Notes: generated from the letters alone by a model not told the origin. Numbered from the stretch's first letter, positions 1 to 42,640 are shown. The stretch: 64,000 nt of DNA from Corydoras sp. C115 (GCA_019802505.1 JAFMOC010000007.1:10280001-10344000), one strand, 5' to 3'. Translations and numbers: made by a program.

Positions 1-1246
1 TCTGTGTTGGTTTTTTAAAGCCTTTTTTTCCTTACAGCAAATGGCAATGTAAACATTTCAAAATGTTTTCCAATTTTAATAACATCCTTTATACTGTTTA
101 AATTTCTGAGATGCATTATATGATAATGTACCTTGTAGACTTGTATTATAAATGGCTTCATCAGACACCAGCAGGCACATTCCCAGCCCACAATATTTTG
201 CATGAATTACTACAAATAAAACAAGTTTTAATATGACCGGCAGACAGGAATTATGCTATATTACAAAGCAGTTAATATTATTTTGCTAGCAGTTGTGTTA
301 TACAGCACGTTTAAACCATTTGTAATTTAAACTTTAAGACCCTCCCCCCATTTGTTAACAGCTACAAAACCAGCAAAGACTGCATTAGAAGAACAATGCT
401 GATTCAGAGTAGAGTAATATTACATTATTATACACCTAGCTATGTGTTAATCAGGCCTGATTTAAATAGAATGCTAAAACAGGTGCGCTGGGTGCGAGTA
501 GCATTAACTGCACACTGCTGTCTGAAAGTGCCCGACATGCCATCTCTGTTCTTATTCATCTCAATGTTGTTTAATGGGGTTCAGATCATGGCTCTGTCTG
601 AACAGTCAAGTTTTTTCATACCAGACTTACCTAACCACGCCTTTCACTAGACCAATTTCTTGAGCATAATCATGCTGAAACAGTGAAGCACCTTTCCTGA
701 ACTGCTCCCACAAACAAGAGAGTTGTCCAAAATGCATAAGTAGGTGCATGATTTTATTTGTGAAGTATTTATCCATCCATCCATTATCTTCCGCTTTATC
801 CTCTATTAGGGTCGCGGTGGGGTTCCCCATGCCCATCCAAGGGAGAACGTCTCGGGCGCTGGGCAGATACACTCATGACAGGGCGCCAATCCATCGCTGG
901 GCACACACTCACTCACACAAACACACTCTATATGGGGCAATTTGGAGAACTCAATTGACTTGATCCATGTTTTTGGACTGTGGGAGGAAACCGGAGAACC
1001 CGGAGGAAACCCACGCGGACACGGGGAGAACATGGAAACTCCACCCAGATGGGGATTCGAACCTGGAATCCCTAGCGCTGATAGACAGACGTATTAGCCA
1101 CTAAGCCACCGTGGCGCCTGAAGTATTTATAGTATGGTAAATTGTGTATCATATAAAATAACACCATTTATCTGACTTAACACAGATAGGGTATTGCAGT
1201 CTTTGTTGTTACAGGTATGATAATGGTTGTTTTTCTGTGTTCTTAG
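1..1246 (+). other. rpia intron (left part), one SINE inside
   Basis: No exon is recognisable before the acceptor at 1245-1246. The only identifiable feature is the reverse-strand SINE at 773-1118. The rest is AT-rich unique sequence. Confidence 0.6.
773..1118 (-). mobile_element. V-SINE-type tRNA-derived SINE
   Basis: Full-length copy on the minus strand. It has a tRNA-like head with box A (TAGTGGTTAGC type, diverged here) and box B (GGTTCGAATCC), then the conserved central domain found in the V-SINE superfamily, and a tail. The tail is (GGAT)n rather than the usual (GAAT)n. It is bounded by a perfect 12-bp target-site duplication TGAAGTATTTAT at 761-772 and 1119-1130, showing retroposition into the rpia intron. 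Confidence 0.9.
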
Positions 1247-1346
1247 GGCCCTGTAGTAACTGATAACAGCAACTTCATACTGGACTGGAAGTTTGAACAG
1301 GCACAGAACTGGAAAGAAGTCAACACTGTGATCAAAATGATCCCAG
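1247..1346 (+). CDS. rpia: rpia penultimate exon
   Basis: The acceptor is ttcttag, and the exon reads GPVVTDNSNFILDWKF and onward to NTVIKMIPG. The donor splits the final Gly codon (G|GT). Upstream exons are not in the window. Confidence 0.92.
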
Positions 1347-2366
1347 GTCAGAGAAGACAATGTTTGCTGTTTATATGTTTTACTATTTGGAAGATTTTTG
1401 ACATTCTCATAAATGGCTCCACTACTGTCACTCAATTTTGTTTTTCATACACAATTTTTGGATTTTGGAGTGATTTGAGAGGACTATATGAATTTTTCCT
1501 TCTAAGGTTCTGAGGTCCTTGTTAAGATTCAAAGCGCAATGGAATCTCTTTTATTTTAATATTAGAACATTTTACATGAAAATGTATATAATTTTTTTAT
1601 TGAAATCTGAAACTATGAACCATCTGCATGTGTACTTAATCCAATACACATGTACAGATGAAGACAAAATGGTAATGAACAGAAATCAAGTTTCTAAAAG
1701 GGTCATCTCAGTCTCCTGAACTGAAAGCTTGTGTAGTAAACTTAAAGGTAGCACATAAGTTCTCGTAGTGCAAGATGTGTTATGCAACATAAAACAGAGT
1801 TTTTAAGTAAATTAAAGTAAATGACACTTAATGTTTGGTTATAAAATTCTTTGCTTGCAATAGTGCATCAATCGTAACTACATTTCTCACACTTTTCCAA
1901 GCCTTTTTAATACAGCCTTATTAGTTGTTTGTTTTAAGAGGTTTTTACCCAAAGTCTCCTCTTTAAGAGCTAAAAATGCTCCTCATTTAGGTTTTGTAAT
2001 TGACATGGTTAGTTTAAAGTATTTTATTTTTCCCTTAATAAAGTCCCTTGTTAATTTCACAGTGCTTTGATTAATTGAACTTGCTGCATTGTAGAATTTA
2101 AAGTATTTCTTTGACAGAGGAACAGCTACCATTAAAATAGTAATAAAGATTAGTGGACTTCAATTTTGTACATTTTCACCATTTTGTTTCCTGTACATGC
2201 ATCAGGGAAAATTTAGACCAGTGATGAATATACCTCACCCAATACCAATGACCTGTTTTTCTTTGTAGGTGTGGTTGAGACTGGCTTGTTTGTAGGCATG
2301 GCAGAGAAGGTTTACTTTGGTATGGAGGATGGAAGTGTGAAGGTCAGAGATGCTCCCATCAGCTAA
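1247..2366 (+). CDS. rpia: Ribose-5-phosphate isomerase, C-terminal part (last two exons)
   Basis: RPIA interconverts ribulose-5-phosphate and ribose-5-phosphate in the cytosolic non-oxidative pentose phosphate pathway. Two exons (1247-1346 and 2269-2366, stop TAA 2364-2366) join in phase. They encode the family's C-terminus: a GPVVTDNSNFILDWKF block, then NTVIKMIPGVVETGLF and AEKVYFGMEDGSVKVR. These blocks are highly characteristic of vertebrate RPIA, and the C-terminal segment lacks only the upstream exons, which lie left of the window. Both introns have consensus AG and GT borders. The downstream neighbour is eif2ak3, as in human 2p11.2, which supports the call. Nothing suggests a pseudogene: an intron is present and the frame is open. 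Confidence 0.93.
1347..2268 (+). other. rpia last intron
   Basis: AT-rich intron between two in-phase coding exons. I see no repeat or regulatory motif that stands out. Confidence 0.8.
2269..2366 (+). CDS. rpia: rpia terminal exon
   Basis: The acceptor is ctttgtag. The exon completes the Gly codon, encodes VVETGLFVGMAEKVYFGMED and then GSVKVRDAPIS, and ends in TAA. It matches the vertebrate RPIA C-terminus, with a divergent last few residues. Confidence 0.92.
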
Positions 2367-3155
2367 AGAGAGAAATCATGCCACTTCTGAAATACGTTCT
2401 ATACACCTCAAGTGCCAGTACAGTTCATTTCTGTGCTGCTTTCTGTGCTGTGTGCTGCTTCCAGCACATCACCACATCACTGCTGATCTATTGGTATTTG
2501 ACCTGTTAGTGGTGAAATTCAGTCTTCCTCACTGGGACCTTAAGATTAACCTAATGTTAGAATTTCCTCTACATTGTTTGTGCTCTGTTTGAATTGATGT
2601 AACGCTTTCAAAACCTTTTTTTAAAAAATGCTTGCAAGGCTCTTATAGAGATTAATCCTATTTTTAAACTATTGTACGTAAAAAATTAAGGCTTTACGTG
2701 TAGAAAGTCAGTGCCTCGGGCAGCTTTGTCACGGATGTTGCCTCTTAAATAGATTTGCACATATTATGTTTAACTCTTGAGCCAAAGGATGGAATGCGTC
2801 TCTGTTTCATAATCATATTTACACACTAATGACTGATTTAAAGACTTAAACCATTTTTTGATACAAATACCAATTGGTTCATCTGTCTTGTATTGTAACT
2901 TATCTTTACACTGTTGTGAAGGTTTTTTTTTTTTCCTCGTTTTTTTTAAATTTGCAGTTAATTAATATTTCTTTCAGGTATTAATGTCATATTTTCTTTA
3001 CAAAAATCATGTTTGTGTAGCTTTGAAATGAGCAGTATTTCAATATGAGTGTGCAGTTTGGATTCATGAATTAAAAACTGATATCATATTTCAATCACAT
3101 TTTCATTATATGTGTGATGTTATTGTAAGTAATAAATGTCCTTGACTCGCGTATG
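2367..3155 (+). other. rpia: rpia 3' UTR
   Basis: AT-rich sequence following the rpia stop. A canonical AATAAA lies at 3131-3136, so cleavage is expected about 15-25 nt later. The exact end is inferred. Confidence 0.6.
3131..3136 (+). terminator. rpia polyadenylation signal AATAAA
   Basis: Canonical hexamer about 765 nt after the rpia stop. Other A/T-rich hexamers exist further on, so alternative ends are possible. Confidence 0.55.
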
Positions 3156-3776
3156 AGATCAAACCATCAGGCCTTATTTCTGATCCATTTTAATTAAAAG
3201 TTACAAATGGTGGAGACTTTATTAGGAAATTGGTTACCAACTTTAGGTCACATTTGTTTCTTGAGGTTTTTGCTTTCTGTACCACTGCCACTAAAAAGTA
3301 GTTGCAGTGTGATTAACAAGCTCAGCTGATCTCATATTAATTATCTTTTTGTATAATTGATATCAAGATACTATCCAGCACATACTTTCATCTTCTTAAC
3401 AATCTTTAATAATGCCCATATAATATATGTCTGTCCATGACATTAAGTCTAAGCAGCCTATGGCTCTCATTATAAAGACTTATTTCATACTTGACTGTTG
3501 TAATATTTATTAACATATAAATAATCTTACAATTCAAATTGTCCAGGCTCCCTATTCATCTCAATGGGTAGTCATTCAGTTACTTTATTTTTTGTCATTA
3601 TATCAAAATCTGTACTTTGACCGTTTCTCATTTATAAAATGTATGCACACATTTATAATATGCCTATATAAATTATAGATCTGAAATGGCATTACTTGTT
3701 TATGGGTCTGTGTATAATGGTCCTGTACTGTTTATATTATGTGTTTACAAATTAAACCTTTTTATGTGGTGGGCCA

Positions 3777-4127
3777 GGCTTAGTGGCTTAGTGGTTAGCA
3801 CATTCGACTCTCAGCGCTAGGGATTCCCGGTTCGAATCCCCATCTGGGTGGAGTTTCCATGTTCTCCCCGTGTCTGCGTGGGTTTCCTCCGGGTTCTCCG
3901 GTTTCCTCCCACAATCCAAAAACATGGATCAAGTCAATTGAATTCTCCAAAATTGCCCCATATAGAGTGTGTCTGTGTGAGTGAGTGTGTGCTCAGCGAT
4001 GGATTGGCACCCTGTCCTGGGTCTATCTGCCCAGCGCCCGAAATGTTCTCCCCTGGATGGGCATGGGGAACCCCCACCCCCCCACCCCGCGACCCTATAT
4101 AAAGCGGAAGATAATGAATGAATGAAA
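3777..4127 (+). mobile_element. V-SINE-type tRNA-derived SINE
   Basis: Full-length forward copy: box A TTAGTGGTTAGC, box B GGTTCGAATCC, central domain, and (GAAT)n tail. The target-site duplication GTGGTGGGCCA is at 3766-3776 and 4128-4138. It lies between rpia and eif2ak3. Confidence 0.9.
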
Positions 4128-4681
4128 GTGGTGGGCCATCATATTCAGCAGGTCTTCTGTGGTCTTTGTAATTCCTTAAAATCATTAGTAAATAATTAAC
4201 AGTATTGATTTATGCTTTAATTACAAACTACCATTTTAGTTATACAGTTTTACTGTTTTTTAGTTAAGTCTACTACTTTACTACGTGTAGTTAGAATACT
4301 GAAATTTAAAGATCAGACATCAACAACATTTGGTTTTCTTGCTTCTCATCAATGTGTGTGTACACATGTGGGGGTTGGTAGTTTGAAGATTATATACTTT
4401 TGTTTTGATTGTTGTATCCCCAAAATCATTATTGTGTCTTAATCAAAAAGCTTGCATGGTCATGGGATGAATTTCGGTGCAAAATAGTACTTAAGTTTAA
4501 TTTAACAGCACGTAGTATATTAAAATAGTCATTTTTCAGCGGAATATGTATTTAGATTTAAAAAGAGTATAAGTAAGTGATAATATTTGACTGAGAAAAT
4601 TCTTTAAAAACATAATTATATAATTAAGTGATATTTGAATGGTTGCTGTTACTTTGAATTGCGGTTCTGCATTTGCAGTCG

Positions 4682-4775
4682 CCCGCTAGGAGGCAGTGTC
4701 TCGAATATTATGTCATAGAGTTGCGGTCCAAAAACTGTAACCTGAAGTGCTGCTGCCTCCCGCTAGAGGGCAGTG
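4682..4775 (+). promoter_or_regulatory. Pair of CTCF-like motifs
   Basis: CCCGCTAGGAGGCAGTG (4682-4698) and CCCGCTAGAGGGCAGTG (4759-4775) match the CTCF core (CCxSYAGRKGGCRS) in the same orientation, with start positions 77 bp apart. They sit between rpia and eif2ak3, where an insulator would be plausible. The match is by eye; binding is inferred. Confidence 0.5.
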
Positions 4776-5008
4776 ACGTAAACAATTACAATACCTTTGG
4801 TACTGCAGATTTACAGAGCACTTCATCAGGTTCCGTTCATACTGGATTTTTAGAACAAATACTGAGGGGCAGCAGCTGTTTTACCAGTGCGTCATTTTAC
4901 ACGTTTTTATAATGATCTGGCTTTCCACCCAAACCAGAGTTTATCTATCTAAAACTTCTATACATACATATTTTAATAATCCCAGAGGGAAATTCAAAGA
5001 ACCTATTA

Positions 5009-5358
5009 TTCATTCATTCATTCATTATCTCCCGCTTTGTCCTCTATTAGGGTCGCGGTGGGGTTCCCCATGCCCATCCAGGTGAGAACATCTCGGGCGC
5101 TGGGCTGATAGACCCAGGACAGGGCGCCAATCCATCGCTGGGCACACACTCACTCACACAGACACACTCTATATGGGGCAATTTGGAGAATTCAATTGAC
5201 TTGATCCATGTTTTGGGACTGTGGGAGGAAACCGGAGAACCCGGAGGAAACCCACGCAGACACGGGGAGAACATGGAAACTCCACCCAGATGGGGATTCA
5301 AACCGGGAATCCCTAGCGCTGAGAGGCGAACGTGCTAACCACTAAGCCACCGTGCCCC
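5009..5358 (-). mobile_element. V-SINE-type tRNA-derived SINE
   Basis: Full-length reverse copy with an (ATTC)n tail at its left end and the tRNA-like head at its right end. The target-site duplication AAGAACCTATTA is at 4997-5008 and 5359-5370. Confidence 0.9.
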
Positions 5359-5559
5359 AAGAACCTATTAGTTATTCCACATTACAAAACGGGTAGTTCC
5401 GGTCCTTACATCTGATTGGCCGGGAAGTTTGTCCAGCCGTGACATTATTGATAATAAAACACACATCTGATCGTTTCACATTCGTATAGCATTCGTAAGA
5501 AACAACTGAAAACACATCTCTTTTACAAACACCTGAAAAGAAAAAAAAAAAGAGATAAT

Positions 5560-5690
5560 GATCAGGTTTGAAAATTTGAAAGTGTAGATGGGTTCTTCCG
5601 TAACTACTGACTTGTGTTGTTCTTATTTGTAAGTCGCTTTGGATAAAGGCGTCTGCTAAATGACTAAATGTAATGTAAATGTATCAATGC
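5560..5690 (+). mobile_element. SINE/LINE 3' tail fragment
   Basis: Contains the widespread fish retroposon tail 'TAAGTCGCTTTGGATAAA' followed by GGCGTCTGCTAAATG at about 5631-5665. Only the 3' portion is clear; the 5' limit is approximate. Confidence 0.55.
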
Positions 5691-5752
5691 GTGGTATACA
5701 ATATATTATTTTTTCTCGATGTTGTTTTTATAAAGTGCGTTCTGTAATTTTG

Positions 5753-5767
5753 CCACTGGATGGCAGT
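5753..5767 (+). promoter_or_regulatory. Weak CTCF-like motif
   Basis: CCACTGGATGGCAGT differs from the CTCF core at one key position. It lies about 1 kb after the stronger pair at 4682-4775 and may add to the same element. Confidence 0.25.
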
Positions 5768-6015
5768 ATTTGACTGTTAGAGAAACCCTAAACCCTTTAC
5801 TCTGGGCAACGGACTAGATTATGTTGCGGAAAACCAGTTTATTAACGATTTTGCTTTCAATCAAACCTTGGTTTTCATAAGATAGTGTATTTGTAATCGT
5901 TTTATAAAAGCAATAAAGCACTCGCGGTTGTGTATTATGAATAAATCACGGGAAAGAGGGGTTTTTAGGTACGAGGTGAAGCTGAGTGCCTTATTACAAT
6001 TACAATGTAGATGTA

Positions 6016-6340
6016 GGCGGCACGATGGCTTAGTGGTTAGCACGTTCGCCTCTCAGCACTAGGGATTCCTGGTTCGAATCCCCATCTGGGTCGAGTTTCC
6101 ATGTTCTCCCCGTGTCCGCGTGGGTTTCCTCCAGGTTCTCCGGTTTTCTCCCACAGTCTAAAAACATGGTCAATTGAGTTCTCCAAATTGCCTCATATAG
6201 AGTGTGTATGTGAGTGTGTGCCCAGCGATAGATTAGCACCCTGTCCTGGGTGTATCTGCCCAGCGCCCGAAAGGTTCTCCCCTGGATGGGTTCCCCCCAA
6301 CCCTAATATAGGATAAAGCGGAAGATAATGGATGAATGGC
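6016..6340 (+). mobile_element. V-SINE-type tRNA-derived SINE
   Basis: Forward copy with box A/B head, central domain and short tail, and a few small internal deletions. The target-site duplication ATGTAGATGTA is at 6005-6015 and 6341-6351. A further retroposon tail fragment (TTTGGATAAAAGCATCT) follows at about 6363-6379. Confidence 0.88.
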
Positions 6341-6851
6341 ATGTAGATGTAATTGTAAGAGTCTTTGGATAAAAGCATCTTCTGAATGTTTTAGGTGAAG
6401 TGCGAGTGTAAAGTGAAGTGTGATTTTGGATGAAAAAAGTATTCTATCTATCTATTTAGTAATTTTTTTAGACTTTTTCCCAGTTTAAGCAACCTCTCAC
6501 CTTGGTTTAAATTTCTAAATTTAGAAATGTGTTATCATATCAGTTTGTTACACATTAAATGGAGAGTTCCTGACTCGGTACACGCCACGTGCACTTATTC
6601 AATAAATAAGTTACATTTATAGCAGCTCAAACCCGAATAAAACGACCAGTTGAACTACAGTGCATCATGTTGTGTTGATCAGTTCATTCAGGAGATTGGA
6701 AGCGCGGTCAGTGCGTCCACTCAGTGGAACATACGTTTAGTGTTAAATCAAGGATTCAAGGAAACTTATGAGCAAGTATCCACAACTGTGCAAAAAAAAG
6801 CAATATTTACAAATATGAGAAAAAATATACAATAAATTTCACATACAATAA

Positions 6852-6898
6852 AGCGCTGAGAGGCGAACGTGCTAACCACTAAGCCACCGTGCCGCCCT
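6852..6898 (-). mobile_element. SINE head fragment
   Basis: Only the tRNA-like head of the SINE is present, reverse strand. Together with its AT-rich flank it forms a 72-bp segment (6852-6923) repeated at 7241-7312 with one mismatch, so it probably arose by duplication rather than independent insertion. Confidence 0.8.
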
Positions 6899-6923
6899 AC
6901 AACAAATTTAAAATATAAAAATT

Positions 6924-7289
6924 CATTCATTCATTCATTATCTTCCGCTTTATCCTCTATTAGGGTCGCGGTGGGGTTCCCCATGCCCATCCAGGGGAGA
7001 ACGTTTCGGGCGCTGGGCAGATAGACCCAGGACAGGGCGCCAATCTATCGCTGGGCACACACTCAGGCACACAGACACGCACACAAACACACTCTACATG
7101 GGGCAAATTTGGAGAACTCAATTGACTTGATCCATGTTTTTGGACTGTGGGAGGAAACCTGAAAACCCGGAGTAAACCCACGCGGACACGGGGAGAACAT
7201 GGAAACTCCACCCAGATGTGTATTCGAACCAGGAATCTCTAGCGCTGAGAGGCGAACGTGCTAACCACTAAGCCACCGTGCCGCCCTAA
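6924..7289 (-). mobile_element. V-SINE-type tRNA-derived SINE
   Basis: Full-length reverse copy. It is flanked by a 23-bp AT-rich direct repeat at 6901-6923 and 7290-7312, longer than the 10-15 bp usual for this family here. See the 72-bp duplication discussed under findings. Confidence 0.88.
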
Positions 7290-7324
7290 AACAAATTTAA
7301 AATATAAAAATTAAAATATAAAAT

Positions 7325-7546
7325 TGGTGGTTTAGTGATTAGCATGTTCGCCTCTCAGCACTGGGGATTATCGGTTCGAATCCCCATCTGGGTGGAGTTT
7401 CCATGTTTTCTCCGTGTCTGCGTGGGTTTCCTCCGGGTTCTCCGGTTTCCACCCACAGTCCAAAAACATGGATCAAGTCAAATGAATTCTCAAAATTGCC
7501 CCATATAGAGTGTGTCTGTGTGAGTGGATGATAATGAATGAATGAG
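7325..7546 (+). mobile_element. V-SINE copy with internal deletion
   Basis: Forward head and central domain, joined directly from GTGTGAGTG to the GATAATGAATG tail, so roughly 110 bp of the body are missing. Possible AT-rich target duplication AAATATAAAAT at 7314-7324 and 7547-7557, which is low complexity and so weak evidence. Confidence 0.82.
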
Positions 7547-7699
7547 AAATATAAAATATAAGAAAGGTATGGAAGAGTTTATATGGGTGCTGTTCAGTAA
7601 AGCCACTAGATTTCCTCAGACAGCGGTTTTTGTATATATTCTTAAGGTTTGGGAGTTTGAGGTGACATGTTGTTGAGGTATTCGTGTGGACTTGTTAGC

Positions 7700-8480
7700 A
7701 GCTCACTGTTGACCTCGGAGTTGATTCTGCGTCGCCGGAAAAGGAACCGTTGTGGCGGTAACGCGCGAGCGGCCACGTCGCTGGTTCCACCCTCCCGCTT
7801 TCTCTTTTCTTCTGCGCGGATTAAACCCTCCCGCTCCGAGCAGCTGACGCGCTCACGGGACTGACAGCTCATGTGCGTTTGCATGTTCTTGTTTAGCTTT
7901 GCGCTCCTTTTCACAGAATCATAGCGATGTTTTGTGAATACGTGTTATTTTTATTGACGCTGTTTTGCTCCTAACAAACTTCCAAAAAGCAGCTTTTCGT
8001 ACATTTCTCCCTTTTTTAACAGGCACGCTTCTCTGTTTGGATCTCTGGTGTGTTGACTGACAGTTGCCACGGCGAATAAAATTTTTTGGCTAGGTGGGCG
8101 GACCTTCTGAACAACTGGCACTAAAATCACGCAGTCAGATTGTGTTTGGTATACGCATTCTCACGATGGATGCATGGCTGAACCTATCACAATACTCAGT
8201 ATAAGTGCTCCCTCGCTGGGCCTTTCAGAGCATCCAATCAGCCTAAGCGCGGGGCGGGACGACTGTTACTAAGGCTTTACCAACTGCAGGTACAAAACCA
8301 ATAACATGGTGCTTCTGTGACTCCTGTTGTTTATGCCAGAAGCTGGGAGTTACAACATTCCTGTTCCGTTTGTAAATCGTTATCCGGACGCTGTTGTCTG
8401 ACATTTTATTACAACTTTCTTTTAACCAGCTTCGCCTTTCGGTTATGGGAGTGCCTGTTTACTAATGTGCCACTTGTCCC
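7700..8480 (+). promoter_or_regulatory. eif2ak3: eif2ak3 promoter and 5' leader
   Basis: CpG-rich stretches (around 7720-7860 and 8220-8270) stand out from the AT-rich surroundings. CCAAT boxes lie at 8234-8238 and 8298-8302 (64 bp apart), and a GC box GGGGCGGG at 8251-8258. No TATA box is evident. I looked for an ER-stress element (CCAAT-N9-CCACG); the box at 8234 is followed at the right spacing by CGCGG, which is a poor match. The transcription start is unknown but probably lies around 8270-8310. Confidence 0.6.
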
Positions 8481-8481
8481 A

Positions 8482-39231
<30,750 letters not shown>

Positions 39232-39923
39232 AGTATCCATACTGACTGTGAGCTGGAGGAAGCGCAGCATATTCAGTCCATGCATATTCTAGTCCAAACG
39301 CTCTATATTCTTCCGTTGTGTACAGTCCTTTTACCTGCCTGGTGGAAACTGAGACAGTAATGCACTAAGCTCTTTGGCTTGTTACAATACTTTAGGGTCC
39401 CCAACTGGCCACCCAGTCTTCTCAGGGTCCTTGGAACCACCCACAACTTCCACCCCATCATGGAGTGAGGCTTTTCAGTCATTTCATTTTGTGCTACCCA
39501 AAAATATGTTTACCTTTAGCACCTTTCAAGTGCTAAACCCAATCACAGCCATTAGTACGTCACCATCTCTGCTTCACAGCTCACCAGCCTTACTGTATTC
39601 ACTCAGCCTTCTCATCAGTGGCTTTCACTCAGGAGAGAAGATTTGAATCAGTGTGTTTGCTTTAGCAACCAGCTCTGATTCTGTAGCATCACAATTCCCA
39701 CATCATTCTTACCTCAGTGTGTAGTACTGCACCGAATTGGAGGAGCTGGTCACTGTGTGAACTTATTTTGTTACAAAGCAGAATGAAGGAATGTGGATTA
39801 TGAAGCTGCTTCAGGAACGCTCTTCACTCAGTAATGACTATAAGCTGGATGGACTTGCAAATGTTTAAAACACACTTCCCTCTTATCTCTTTTTGTGTGT
39901 GTATGTGTATGTATGTATGTATG

Positions 39924-39928
<5 letters not shown>

Positions 39929-39989
<61 letters not shown>
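39929..39989. repeat. (TA)n microsatellite in 3' UTR
   Basis: A perfect TA array preceded by (GTAT)n. It would be transcribed in the mature mRNA if the long UTR form is used. Confidence 0.95.
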
Positions 39990-39992
<3 letters not shown>

Positions 39993-41149
39993 TTGACTCT
40001 TAAAGAGTGAGAACTGTCTTGGTCATTTTACTGCCTGTATGGAAAGAGGGGGATTGACAGTTTTGCAGTTTGATTAACTTTTGGTGAAGGAATATTGTTA
40101 AAATTGATATTAACAAAGGTACAAAGTGCGTTTGATTATCACTTTGAGATTGAGATTTATAATCAAGCAAGAGATTTTTGAAACTATGAATGTAAAGGTG
40201 GCATATCTTATATCATTGGAATATAAGTATACCTTATTTCTTTAATACCAAAATGGGGCTTTGTTTTTTTATCTCCAAAGGAATTTTGTAAATCTTCGGC
40301 TCTTAACAGCAAGTGCTTTGAGTAGATGTGAAGATAAAACAGGAGGAATCACCAAATATGTAATATACAAGTCCTTTTGAAGTAGACATCATTGGTCATA
40401 GTTTTTTTCAATAACTGATTTTGTGTTACGGATCTAATTGCTTCTCAAATGTATTCAGTGTCTTTTTACATCTATGATGAACTGATCAGCCTACTGAGAC
40501 AGAATAGTTTTGAATGTGTACAGCTCAGTTTGAACTAAAGGACTAGATGCCTTTGTCCCTAGTAGAATCAGAGACTGATTTCTGTAAAGTTATCTACATC
40601 TGATGTCAGCAGGAGCAGTTTATTCTATTTGGGGCCTAAGATTTTTCTTATAAGCACAGTGTTTTTTATTGGTACACCAGTACAGAACTATCGATCCAGA
40701 TTATTTAGATTGTGGTGTTAGTATAATTTTTGTAGAACAGGAACAAGAATGAGTCATTAAGGTATATTTTAAGATGTTCCCCAGTCTACAACTGTGTGAA
40801 TAGTCTGTCACATGGGCCAAGTTTAACGTTCGCTTTTCTTTTCCTTACATGATGTTGTGATTTAAGGATTTTAGTATATGACCAGTTTCAGATTGTGTTC
40901 TCACTTTCTTTGTAACGGTTCTCATTCCTAATTCAGGCCTTGAAAACTTTTCTGGCTTTCATCTAAAATCTGTGACCTGCAATCTTTGAACATGAGCCTC
41001 TTGCCTATTGTGTAAATATGTTCCTGTTTTTAATTTATGTTTTGTTTAGTGTTTTTTTCAGACAGAATCAATCCATTTGGGTTGTTGATAAATACACTTC
41101 ATACAATGGAGTGTGTTGGAATATTGTGACTTCTTACAAGTCAAACTTT

Positions 41150-41155
41150 AATAAA
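41150..41155 (+). terminator. eif2ak3 polyadenylation signal AATAAA
   Basis: Canonical hexamer, 1.9 kb after the stop codon. A GT/T-rich stretch (TTTGTTAAAATGTTTAGTTT) follows at about 41168-41187 as expected downstream of a cleavage site. Confidence 0.6.
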
Positions 41156-41179
41156 CATTCTATGACCTTTGTTAAAATG

Positions 41180-42640
41180 TTTAGTTTTTTTTCCACTGTA
41201 TATTTATTTTAAAATGAGAACTTGTGAGAAAGTTTGAAGAAAGAAATCAGGAAGTGTCAGTATTGACCACTTCCCCTTGTTTATAATCACCAAGGAACGG
41301 CTGTATGCTGCCTTTAAAAACACACACTTCTGCAACATATTTTGAGCTATTATTTAGTACTAGCTATGAGAACAAATATTATAGCATTAATCATACAAAT
41401 ATTTTTGTTTTCACTTTATTTTTAATGTAAAAATAAACATTAGCAATGATGCATAACTCATCAGGTTAATTATTTCAATATTAAAGCCATACAAATATGT
41501 AATGTTGGTTCCATTTAGTTAAACACTACTACTTATAACTAGAGCACTACATATAGTGTATTAAGATAAACTATCAACTACTAAAATAATATTCATGTTG
41601 CATCAATGCTGAAAGCAGTGCCACCACCAGACTTAAAGGTAGGCAATATGTAAATAAATTATTTTTATAATGTTATGCTACATATAAAATATTCTCAAAC
41701 ATTTTGTCTGATGTTATATGCAACGCTGCAAAATTATTATTGATTGTGATTAAAAGATGCCAGAAATGTTTGTTTACAGGCTAGTTGTAGATAAACCTTG
41801 TAGTTACACACTGATGGTAGGCTACATTTTTACTAAAATTTCTGACAAAGATCAAAATGTCCAAAACTTGTCATGTGCTAAACAGAGTAAAGCATTATAA
41901 AAGATGCCTTTAAAGATAAGAAATCTTTAGCATAATAAAAGACTGGGCTTTTTATTCTTATAACAAGGAAGTATATAATATGTGTTGATGTTTAAACTGC
42001 TTATATATTTAACTGCATTCAATTTCTATTTGAGTATTTATTCATTCATTCATTCTCGCCCGCTTTATCCTCTATTTGGGTCGCGGTGGGGTTCCCCATG
42101 CCCATCCAGGGGAGAACGTCTCGGGCGCTGGGCAGATACACCCAGGACAGGGCGCCAATCCATCGCTGGGCACACACTCACTCACACAGACACACTCTAT
42201 ATGGGGCGATTTTTTTTTTGAGAATTCAATTGACTTGATCCATGTTTTTGGACTGTGGGAGGAAACCGGAGAACCCGGAGGAAACCCACGCAGACACGGG
42301 GAGAACATGGAAACTCCACCCAGATGGGGATTTGAACCGGGAATCCCTAGTGCTGAGAGGCGAACGTGCTAACCACTAAGCCACCGTGCCGCCCAATTTG
42401 AGTATTTATTTCATGTTAAATACAAGTTTTATACGATCCACAGTTCACCATTTGAAAATGCATTCTAATTTGGTTCAATAGTTTCAGTGTTTGTTGGAAG
42501 GCATACAGTATGTTAAAATAGCATAACGTTACTTCAGATTACGGAATAAATACGAAGGTTAAATAAAGTTTTCAGGAGAACTAAGAGAGATGATGTGAAC
42601 GTCTTTGCTGTTCGGCGATAAAACCAGACAACTGATTAAA
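41180..42640. other. Intergenic region between eif2ak3 and atrn
   Basis: AT-rich spacer with one V-SINE. No gene or RNA is recognised. Confidence 0.7.
42043..42395 (-). mobile_element. V-SINE-type tRNA-derived SINE
   Basis: Full reverse copy with a T run inserted at about 42210-42219. The target duplication ATTTGAGTATTTATT (15 bp) is at 42028-42042 and 42396-42410. Confidence 0.92.

Larger units (their letters stand above)
39232..41175 (+). other. eif2ak3: eif2ak3 3' UTR
   Basis: About 1.9 kb following the stop, ending after AATAAA at 41150-41155. It contains a (TA)n tract at 39929-39989. The end is inferred from the signal. Confidence 0.6.

Noticed and set aside
3790..3840. tRNA genes at box A/box B matches
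   Set aside because: These are SINE heads; the cloverleaf is not maintained and the same sequence is repeated throughout the window.
5047..5301. Repeated small open frames of the form MFSPCPRGFPPGSPVSSHSP and related
   Set aside because: They recur at every SINE copy on either strand and are translations of the SINE central domain, not proteins.
7642..7914. Divergent small gene at the eif2ak3 CpG island (90-codon minus-strand frame)
   Set aside because: No recognisable domain, and low-complexity Arg/Glu content typical of a GC-rich shadow frame.
8234..8252. Possible ER-stress element (CCAAT-N9-CCACG) in the PERK promoter
   Set aside because: The second half reads CGCGG, three mismatches from CCACG.
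8317..8481. N-terminal extension of PERK upstream of 8482
   Set aside because: The frame is open but starts at GTG, contains no ATG, and would bury the signal peptide. It is treated as 5' leader.
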